Source: Ligilactobacillus pobuzihii E100301 = KCTC 13174
Lineage (GTDB): Bacteria; Bacillota; Bacilli; Lactobacillales; Lactobacillaceae
DNA: 64,000 nt
Direction: 5' to 3'
Assembly: GCF_000349725.1 (NCBI RefSeq)
Contig: NZ_KB714700.1
Coordinates: 49,144 to 113,143 of the forward strand
Part shown: positions 15,979 through 22,731 of the stretch, piece by piece
How the letters are laid out: every line of letters starts with the position of its first letter
Position numbering within the stretch: the stretch's first letter is position 1
Program-made: the position numbers and the translations under genes
Notes under the pieces: generated by a model
What the model was told of the DNA's origin: nothing
The model's database searches: none
What the model saw: only the letters and a program-made list of their open reading frames with translations

Positions 15979-18584
15979 TGTTACAAAATATCCACATATG
16001 TCCTGGCTATGAAACTCCTACTAATGATATTGCGGATGAATTTTATAATCCAGTTTTATCACAATCGATTTCGTATGATCGAATCGCTGGGTATTTTTCG
16101 TCTAAATCCTTAGTATATTTTTCAAAAGGGTTAGAGTCTTTATTCTTAAATAAAGGACATTATCGTTTAATTATTTCAAATCAAATTTCTCAGGAAGACT
16201 ATGATTCTATGATAGATGGTTATGAGCGTAGAGGAATACAGGAAAAATTAATTAGTCGTATTAACGAAAAATTGCCTTTTCAAAAAGATAACAAAAGTTT
16301 TTCTAATTTAGCCTATTTAATTGCTATTGGACTAGTTGATATAAAAATAGGATTTACTACGGATGGTCTTTTTCATGCTAAATATGGAATTATGACAGAT
16401 AAAAATAATGATTCGGTTTATTTCTCTGGATCACTTAATGAAACTGAGAATGCTTTTGCACATAATTACGAAAATATTGATGTGAAAAAAAGTTGGACAG
16501 ACAATGATACAGCAAATTATATAAAAAATTATAAACAGTCTTTCGAAGATTTGTGGAACGGAAATAATAAAGATGGAATGTTATTTGTTAAAGAAATAAA
16601 TGATATTGTGAAAAAAGAAATTGTTAAGTACGATAAGGGGAAACTCATAGTGGAAGAAGATTTATTAACACCTGATAGTCTTATTCTATATTTGGTGAAA
16701 AACCAGTTATACATTCAAGACAATTTAGAGATTAGTTTGAAAAAAACGAGGAAATTAAGAAAAATCAAAGAGGACTATCTAATCAATGGTGAATTATGGA
16801 ATTTTAGAAAAGATATTGGATATAAAGAAATTCAAAAACGTATAATTCCTTTTTTTGAATCTTTAGCTAAAAGAGAAGGATTCAATTTTGTTGTAGCCGA
16901 TTCAGTATGGGACTTTATTGATGACTCAAAATTTGAAATCAATAAATTATCTTTGCAGGGAATTAATATTAAAAATAAGTCCGATTTATATACTCCTTAT
17001 ATTCATGATTTCGAGTCTATTGTTAATCAAGAAATATCACGTCATTTAAGGCCTGCACAATTATGGGTAAGCTTTTATATGGCTACAATGCAACGTGTTG
17101 GAAACTTTTCGGTTCCTGGAGCAGGAAAAACAGCTATGGTTTACGGAACTTTCGCTTATTTATCTGCTCCACAACAGAAGAAGGTAGATAAATTAGTTGT
17201 TATTGGCCCTAAAAGTTCTTTTTTGGCTTGGAAGGATGAGTTTCGTGCTGTTTTTGGAAACAAGAGGAAGTTGCGTGTTTTAGATGTACAAAGTACTAGT
17301 TTTAGTGAAGAAGACATATATAAGAATACCGACCAATATAATTTGATATTAGTTAATTATGAATCACTTCAAAAATATGAAACTCCCTTATCTCATATAA
17401 TAAATCGAAAAACATTACTCGTATTTGATGAAATCCATAAATTGAAAGGAGTTTCAGCTGAGAGGCCCAAATATGCGCAGCCTTTAGCCGATTTGGCTCA
17501 TTATAAACTTGCTTTAACAGGGACTCCAATTCCAAACGGATATGTCGATGTTTATAATATGCTTCATTTTCTTTATAAAGAAGAGTATCGTGACTATTTT
17601 GGGTTTACTATCTCAGAATTGCAAAATGCTGATTTTACAATAGCTAAAGAAATCAATAGTAAGTTAAATCCTTTTTTTTGGAGAGTTACAAAGAAGGATT
17701 TAGATGTACCACCTGCTGAGCCAGACCATATTAAAGAAGTTACCGCCACGCAAAATGAGCAAAGAGTTATTAACATTTTGTGGAGAAAATACGGTCACCA
17801 ACCATTTAAATTATATATTAGGCTAATTCAGATGGCCTCAAATCCTTATCTTTTAAAAAGAGCTGTTAATAAGGCTTTGTTTACGAATATCGGTGGTGAC
17901 GAAGACGAAAATGGTAAAGCATTAGATTTTGAATATGATGAAGTTATGTATGATGAGCCTGATTATTCTGCAGATGAATTGGAAGCAATAGATTCTCTAA
18001 AAGAGTCATCCAAGTTTGATGCTGCTCTTAATAAGACCATTAGGTTGATTAGTGAGGGACATAAGCCTGTTGTGTGGGCAATTTTTGTGGATACGATTGA
18101 CAAGTTTACTACTCGTGTTGAAAATGCAGGTTATAAAGTTGCTAAAATATATGGAAGCGTACCTCCTGTCGAAAGAGAAAAAATAATTCAGGGTTTTCAA
18201 AGTGGAAAATACGATATGTTGATATCTAATCCCCACACATTAGCTGAATCTGTTTCGCTGCATAATGTTAGTCATGATGCAATTTATTTAGAATATTCTT
18301 TTAATTTAACACATATGTTGCAGTCACGTGATCGTATTCATCGTTTGGGGTTAAAGCCAAGTACAAAAACTAATTATTATTATTTTGAATTGGTTGGTGT
18401 CAAAGGTGAAAGACAGCCAATTGATAAAATAATTTATAATCGTTTAGCTGAAAAACGTGATTTGATGCTGCAGGCAATTGAAGGTACTCAGTTGAGGCCA
18501 GCATTTACTGAAAACCAGAAGAATGAAGTAAAAAATCTCATGCGTGAATTTATGAAAGATGGGCAGAAAAATGACTATAACTGA
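15978..18584 (+). CDS. PLD nuclease-SNF2 ATPase fusion (defence module effector)
   Basis: An 868-residue protein with two parts. Residues 1-170 form a phospholipase-D-type nuclease domain with one HKD motif: H133 and K135 in LFHAKYGIM, then SGSLNE at 150-155. From about 370 it is an SNF2-type SF2 ATPase: Walker A VPGAGKTAMVYG, Walker B DEIH near 484, TGTPIPNG near 513 and, near 780, LQSRDRIHRLG as motif VI. One HKD motif implies dimerisation to form the active site. In NgoAVII and CglI a PLD subunit and a separate ATPase cut DNA together; here both sit in one chain. It should translocate on or remodel DNA and cut unmodified DNA; this role is inferred. Confidence 0.82.
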   Translation: MLQNIHICPGYETPTNDIADEFYNPVLSQSISYDRIAGYFSSKSLVYFSKGLESLFLNKGHYRLIISNQISQEDYDSMIDGYERRGIQEKLISRINEKLPFQKDNKSFSNLAYLIAIGLVDIKIGFTTDGLFHAKYGIMTDKNNDSVYFSGSLNETENAFAHNYENIDVKKSWTDNDTANYIKNYKQSFEDLWNGNNKDGMLFVKEINDIVKKEIVKYDKGKLIVEEDLLTPDSLILYLVKNQLYIQDNLEISLKKTRKLRKIKEDYLINGELWNFRKDIGYKEIQKRIIPFFESLAKREGFNFVVADSVWDFIDDSKFEINKLSLQGINIKNKSDLYTPYIHDFESIVNQEISRHLRPAQLWVSFYMATMQRVGNFSVPGAGKTAMVYGTFAYLSAPQQKKVDKLVVIGPKSSFLAWKDEFRAVFGNKRKLRVLDVQSTSFSEEDIYKNTDQYNLILVNYESLQKYETPLSHIINRKTLLVFDEIHKLKGVSAERPKYAQPLADLAHYKLALTGTPIPNGYVDVYNMLHFLYKEEYRDYFGFTISELQNADFTIAKEINSKLNPFFWRVTKKDLDVPPAEPDHIKEVTATQNEQRVINILWRKYGHQPFKLYIRLIQMASNPYLLKRAVNKALFTNIGGDEDENGKALDFEYDEVMYDEPDYSADELEAIDSLKESSKFDAALNKTIRLISEGHKPVVWAIFVDTIDKFTTRVENAGYKVAKIYGSVPPVEREKIIQGFQSGKYDMLISNPHTLAESVSLHNVSHDAIYLEYSFNLTHMLQSRDRIHRLGLKPSTKTNYYYFELVGVKGERQPIDKIIYNRLAEKRDLMLQAIEGTQLRPAFTENQKNEVKNLMREFMKDGQKNDYN

Positions 18585-19323
18585 GCAAAAACAGTTTGAG
18601 AATGAGACTTTAAATAAGATTGCCCCTTATTTGGGGAAAAAAAATGAAGATTTATTTGAATACTTCTATGTGAAAAGAAATCCAAAGACAGGAAATTATC
18701 CAAAGAATGCAAATGGAATCGTTATAAATCGGATTTTAAAAACAGATATCGATGAAGAAATGAAACGAAAAATTAAAGAATACAATATATCAATAAGGTC
18801 TATAAGAATAACTGCTAATAAAAAAGTAAAAGAGAGTATGTCCTTGCCTAATATCGATTTTGAAGAAATAGTCGGTGAAAGTTGGGAGAGTTCATCTTTA
18901 CGACAATATTTAACTGATATTAGATATTTGTTTGTAGTTTTTCAAGAGTTAGAAGGTTCTGTTTATCAACTTAAGGGAGCAAAGTTCTGGTCGATGCCTA
19001 CAGTTTATTTAGAAAAGACTGTTAAGAGTGTCTGGGTTGATACTATAGAAACTATTAAAAATGGTGTAGAACTTAAGTATAATAGTAAACAGAAAAGAGT
19101 TTCTAACAATTTTGTAAAATCTGGTGATCAAAGAATCGTTCATGTCAGGCCAAGGGCGGCTAAAAGTAGTTACAGCGCGTATAATCCTAATGCTGAAAGG
19201 CTCCCAGTTCCAGCAAATTGGATTAATAAGCCAAAAAATTATTCAGATAACTGGATGACTAGACAATGTTTTTGGCTAAATAATCGCTTCATTTTGCAGC
19301 AGATTGCTGATTTTGTTGATTAA
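18571..19323 (+). CDS. MutH/Sau3AI-fold protein lacking the catalytic triad (defence module)
   Basis: A 250-residue protein starting MTITEQKQFE; an in-frame ATG at 18559 is also possible. Its first codons overlap the end of the ATPase gene by 14 bases. It follows the MutH/Sau3AI pattern: WESSSLRQYL (105-114) matches the WETS segment, FWSMP and VWVDTIETI follow, then IVHVRPRA (189-196) and QCFWLNNRFI near the end. MutH and Sau3AI cut GATC using an Asp, then Glu-x-Lys in a strand such as GVELKTIP. The matching strand here is NISIRSIRI (72-80): Glu becomes Ser, Lys becomes Arg, and no Asp sits before it. It is therefore likely a DNA-recognition subunit, with cutting left to the PLD domain. Confidence 0.68.
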   Translation: MTITEQKQFENETLNKIAPYLGKKNEDLFEYFYVKRNPKTGNYPKNANGIVINRILKTDIDEEMKRKIKEYNISIRSIRITANKKVKESMSLPNIDFEEIVGESWESSSLRQYLTDIRYLFVVFQELEGSVYQLKGAKFWSMPTVYLEKTVKSVWVDTIETIKNGVELKYNSKQKRVSNNFVKSGDQRIVHVRPRAAKSSYSAYNPNAERLPVPANWINKPKNYSDNWMTRQCFWLNNRFILQQIADFVD

Positions 19324-19347
19324 TTGAAAAATGTAAATTTTATAATA

Positions 19348-19391
19348 TTTGGTATTGATAGAAAAAATATTCTATCGATGCCAATTTTTTT
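19348..19391 (+). terminator. Terminator of the four-gene defence operon
   Basis: TTGGTATTGATAGAA pairs with TTCTATCGATGCCAA (two G-U pairs) and seven T residues follow, 25 bases after the stop at 19323. Confidence 0.8.
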
Positions 19392-19404
19392 GTGACTTGA
19401 AAAA

Positions 19405-19433
19405 CGGAGATGAAATCATTACTTTCATCTCCG
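19405..19433 (-). terminator. Terminator of the dcm-vsr transcript
   Basis: A perfect 11-bp stem (CGGAGATGAAA with TTTCATCTCCG) has a T run on the minus-strand 3' side. It lies beyond the vsr stop and faces the plus-strand terminator. Confidence 0.75.
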
Positions 19434-19459
19434 AAAATTCATATATTGTCGTACATCTT

Positions 19460-19894
19460 TTAATTTGATATTTTACTTCGAATGTAAAAAAGAATCAATT
19501 CGACACAATACTCAGTGTTTTTTAAAACCTGTTTTTCCCAGAAATGTAGTACTATCCAACCGTAATCTTGCAACATTTTGTCATTTCTTCTATCTCGTGC
19601 CATGTTTTCTTCTATTTTTGAAATCCAATATTTTCTGTTTCTTTTTAGGTGTTTCCTTTTATTTTCCCAGTCATAACCATGCCAAAATTCTCCATCAACA
19701 AAAATAGCAATTTTATATTTTGTAATTGCAATATCAGGGGAGCCAGGTAGTTTTTTATAATTCTTCCGATAACGTATCCCTTTATCCCATAAAGAGTGAG
19801 CAAGAAGCATTTCAGCTTTTCCACCTTTCAGGTGAACGTTAGACATTCTTTTTCTTGTCTTTTTATCTGAATTGTAACTTTTAGGATGTTTCAC
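19460..19894 (-). CDS. vsr: Very-short-patch-repair endonuclease Vsr
   Basis: A 144-residue Vsr nuclease, which nicks beside T:G mismatches left by deamination of 5-methylcytosine. It shows the family motifs: GKAEMLLAHSLWDKGIRYRKN, PGSPDIA with the catalytic Asp, FVDGEFWHG with the conserved Trp-His, and RKYWISKIEENMARDRRND. The first possible start is a GTG at 19894 with AAAGG upstream; an internal ATG (product MSNVHLKGG) is a weaker alternative. It follows the cytosine methyltransferase by 27 bases on the same strand, the usual pairing, since Vsr protects sites methylated by its partner. Confidence 0.93.
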   Translation of the reverse strand: MKHPKSYNSDKKTRKRMSNVHLKGGKAEMLLAHSLWDKGIRYRKNYKKLPGSPDIAITKYKIAIFVDGEFWHGYDWENKRKHLKRNRKYWISKIEENMARDRRNDKMLQDYGWIVLHFWEKQVLKNTEYCVELILFYIRSKISN

Positions 19895-19921
19895 TTAAAA
19901 CACGACCTTTGAAACAAAACA

Positions 19922-21205
19922 CTAAAATGAGTTTTCGATTTTGGTGATTTCTTTACCGATACGTTCAATAATAGTAGTTACCAAGGCGTTACCCATGAAG
20001 AACATTCTCATTCTATCTGTAACTTCTTTTACTTCGCCATCAACAATTTTATATTTTGTCCAATCATCAGGAAAGTCCTGTAGACGCTCAGCTTCGATTG
20101 GTGTGATCAAGCGATATCTATCATTGATTTTTAGCCAATGGGTTGATCTATTCACAGAGCCTTCAGAAGTTAGCATAGTCCGACTTGGTAATGAAAGGTC
20201 TTCATAGGGTGACATACCACCTTCTGCATAATTATATTTATGTCCATCTGAGCTAGTTCTTTCTAGTTTTTTTGGACCACGCAAATAAGCAAATTTGGCA
20301 ATCTTTTCTGGATCATTTACATAGAAACTGTCATCTACTTTATTTTCATCCTGAAGTGTATCTTTCAATGGAATTGGTTTCTCGTCTCCGGTTGGCTTTG
20401 TATCTATTGTAAAATATCTACCGTGTCTCATAACACCTGTATTGAACACTTTTCCGACAAAATTATTTGACGTTTCAACAATATCCTCAGGAAAAATATA
20501 ATAGGCAGTGCGTCCTTTGTAAGGAGTTTGTTGTATAGGGAATTGTCGTGCAAATAGTCCTTTTTTAAAGATGTATTCGTCATAACGATTTTCTTCTTCT
20601 AAGGATGAATTATTTTCGAAATTCTTATCTATTTGCTCAGCTAAAGGTAAATCATTCCGATAAACAAAGAAATAAACTCTGCGTCGACGTTGACGTCTGC
20701 CATATTCAGCTGCGTTGATAACACGCCATTCAACCGAATAGCCTAATTGATTGAAAGAGGCGAGCATAACCGAAAAGTCTCGCCCTCTTTGCTTTGAAGG
20801 AGCTTTTAAAAGACGATCAACATTTTCTAGAATGAGATACTTAGGCTTGATAATTCTTGTAGCTCTAATGATTTCCCAAAATAAGACACCTTTTTTCCCT
20901 TGAATCCCCATTTCATTCTTTTTAGAACGAGCAACAGAATAATCCTGACATGGAAATCCTCCAACAATCAAATCTGCATCCATTTTTTCAAAAGTTTCAT
21001 CTTTGATTTTTGTGATGTCAGTATTGATATTATCCGTTTCTGGGTAGTGATAATCATAAACTTGAAATGCATCTTGCGACTTTCTTGCTGGTTCAAATTG
21101 ATTTGACCAATAGGTCTTAAAGAAATCACTATCGGCATGTTCTAGGCCAACACGAAATCCACCTACACCAGCAAAAAGTTCTAAAATTTTTAAACTCTTA
21201 GTCAC
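19922..21205 (-). CDS. DNA (cytosine-5-)-methyltransferase
   Basis: A 427-residue 5mC methyltransferase with all main motifs: I, LELFAGVGGFRVGLE (SAM binding); IV, GGFPCQDYSVA with the catalytic Cys; VI, LENVDRLL; VIII, QRRRRVYFF; a target-recognition region of about 150 residues; IX, RLITPIEAERLQDFPDDW; X, MGNALVTTIIERIG. The start is GTG with GAGAGGA 7 bases upstream. It is the modification arm of the neighbouring system and faces the restriction operon tail to tail. The recognition sequence cannot be read off; since the partner has a MutH/Sau3AI fold, GATC is one hypothesis. Confidence 0.93.
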   Translation of the reverse strand: MTKSLKILELFAGVGGFRVGLEHADSDFFKTYWSNQFEPARKSQDAFQVYDYHYPETDNINTDITKIKDETFEKMDADLIVGGFPCQDYSVARSKKNEMGIQGKKGVLFWEIIRATRIIKPKYLILENVDRLLKAPSKQRGRDFSVMLASFNQLGYSVEWRVINAAEYGRRQRRRRVYFFVYRNDLPLAEQIDKNFENNSSLEEENRYDEYIFKKGLFARQFPIQQTPYKGRTAYYIFPEDIVETSNNFVGKVFNTGVMRHGRYFTIDTKPTGDEKPIPLKDTLQDENKVDDSFYVNDPEKIAKFAYLRGPKKLERTSSDGHKYNYAEGGMSPYEDLSLPSRTMLTSEGSVNRSTHWLKINDRYRLITPIEAERLQDFPDDWTKYKIVDGEVKEVTDRMRMFFMGNALVTTIIERIGKEITKIENSF

Positions 21206-21410
21206 TTTTATATCCTCTCTTAGTACCTGTAAAATTTAGACATATATTAATCCATTGTTCAATAATACTTCATTATACGCTATTTTAATAAATTGATCAA
21301 TACATATGTTTGTCTTTTTGAAAATCAAGCTAGTAGAAAGCATAGATATGAGTATAATTGTAATAGAAAAGTGTTATAAAATGTCATTTTAATTTAACGG
21401 AGGAATAGTC

Positions 21411-22466
21411 ATGTTTGGCTTTTCAATATATTTAAGTGCACCAATTACTTCAAAAATCAAAAAGAAAATAAATCGACTGGCAAAGGCTGGATTTAGTGGT
21501 GTTTTCACATCTCTTAACCTCCCGGAAGATGATCCAGCTGTCTTGTTAGATCGTCTAAGTGAGTTAGGTGCTGAGTGTCGTCGCTTACGAATTGAACTAA
21601 CAGTCGATATCTCAACAGCAGCTTTAGAACGGCTGTCCATTAGTTTGGACAAAGTTCATGAGTTGACTGATCTGGGTGTGACACAATTGCGGATCGATGA
21701 CGGTATCCCGATGCCCTCGGTCGCCGAATTATCGCAAAAGATGGGTATTGTCCTAAATGCAAGCACAATTAGTGAAGAAGATATTTCCTTATTACAGGAA
21801 AATCATGCTAACTTTGAGAATTTAGAAGCCTGGCATAATTACTATCCACGCAAAAATACTGGCCTAGAAGAAACTTGGTTTGATCAGCGTAATGCTTGGT
21901 TAAAAGAAAATGGTTTTACTGTAACTGCTTTTGCTCCTGGGGATAGTGACCTGCGTGGTCCAGTTTATGCCACTTTACCGACTTTGGAAAGTGGGCGTTA
22001 TCAACACCCACTGTCTGCTGCTTTGAATCTGTTACAAAATAACGTTGATAATGTTTATATTGGTGATGAAGGACTACAAGTAGAAACAGCGGCTCAATTT
22101 GATTCTTACTTTAGATTTAATACATTATTATTACACGCTAATGCTGAAGTCAATATCCCTGAATATTTGTCGGATGGTGAATTTATTTTTCATCAACGAC
22201 CAGATGTCGCACGTGACTCGGTGCGTTTACGTGAAGGACGAAGCTTAAAAGAAGGCACGATAGAGCCAGCTAATGTCAAAGAACGTTCACGAGGAGCAAT
22301 CACTTTAGATAATAAGTTAGCTCAACGTTACGAGGGCGAACTACAATTGATCAAATGTGACCTACCAGCCGACCCAACTGTGAATGTATTAGGTTACATT
22401 AGCCCAAGTGATTTTGGCTTGTTAGAAAACTGTGAAGCAGGACAAGCGATTCAGTTAGTATTTTAA
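21411..22466 (+). CDS. mupG: MupG-family (DUF871) 6-phospho-N-acetylmuramidase
   Basis: A 351-residue protein: a TIM-barrel domain (about 1-235) followed by a small beta-rich domain. The start MFGFSIYLS, SGVFTSLNLPEDD, TQLRIDDGI and the C-terminal GYISPSDFGLLENCEAGQAIQL are typical of the DUF871/MupG family. In Staphylococcus aureus MupG cleaves MurNAc-6-phosphate-GlcNAc during cell-wall recycling; the same cytoplasmic reaction is likely here. The ribosome site is GGAGGAA. It is the first backbone gene right of the defence module and stands alone; no murQ or PTS gene is adjacent. Confidence 0.85.
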   Translation: MFGFSIYLSAPITSKIKKKINRLAKAGFSGVFTSLNLPEDDPAVLLDRLSELGAECRRLRIELTVDISTAALERLSISLDKVHELTDLGVTQLRIDDGIPMPSVAELSQKMGIVLNASTISEEDISLLQENHANFENLEAWHNYYPRKNTGLEETWFDQRNAWLKENGFTVTAFAPGDSDLRGPVYATLPTLESGRYQHPLSAALNLLQNNVDNVYIGDEGLQVETAAQFDSYFRFNTLLLHANAEVNIPEYLSDGEFIFHQRPDVARDSVRLREGRSLKEGTIEPANVKERSRGAITLDNKLAQRYEGELQLIKCDLPADPTVNVLGYISPSDFGLLENCEAGQAIQLVF

Positions 22467-22473
22467 GCAGTCA

Positions 22474-22596
22474 AGTTGCGTGAACCAAAAGTCTGTGCCT
22501 ATCCCGCTTGTCCAACAAGTCGCTAAGTACACGACTTATTGTTCAAGCCCGATAGTACTCACTTTCTACCGTTTCTCTCCACCTTGTGTTATAGTC
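22474..22596. repeat. Imperfect palindromic repeat, unit 1
   Basis: An imperfect inverted repeat of about 120 bases. The left arm has AAAGTCTGTGCCTATCCCGC then ACAAGTCG; the right arm is the approximate reverse complement, ending TAGTACTCACTTTCTACC. A second, related unit follows directly. No coding potential. Confidence 0.55.
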
Positions 22597-22597
22597 G

Positions 22598-22708
22598 AGC
22601 TCCGAAATCCAGAAGGTTGTGCCTAGCCAACTTTTCCACCACATTGCCTAAAACGCAATATGGTGAAAACGTCCGCTAGTGCTCACCTTCTACCCGGATT
22701 TCTGCGCT
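22598..22708. repeat. Imperfect palindromic repeat, unit 2
   Basis: The arms AGAAGGTTGTGCCTAGCC and GCTAGTGCTCACCTTCTACC mirror those of unit 1, and GAAATCC pairs with GGATTTC at the base. The two units differ in detail but share arm sequences, so they are diverged tandem copies of one element. The helicase ribosome site follows about 10 bases later. Confidence 0.55.
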
Positions 22709-22731
22709 CTGTTTTGTTAGGAGGCCCATCC

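Noticed and set aside
12802..21205. Prophage or CRISPR-associated origin of the island
   Set aside because: No integrase, phage structural gene, repeat-spacer array or cas gene is present, and no attachment-site duplication was seen at the borders.
22660..22731. Start of the helicase gene at the upstream ATG
   Set aside because: Those codons lie in a palindromic repeat and have no ribosome site, while the GTG at 22732 has a perfect AGGAGG.
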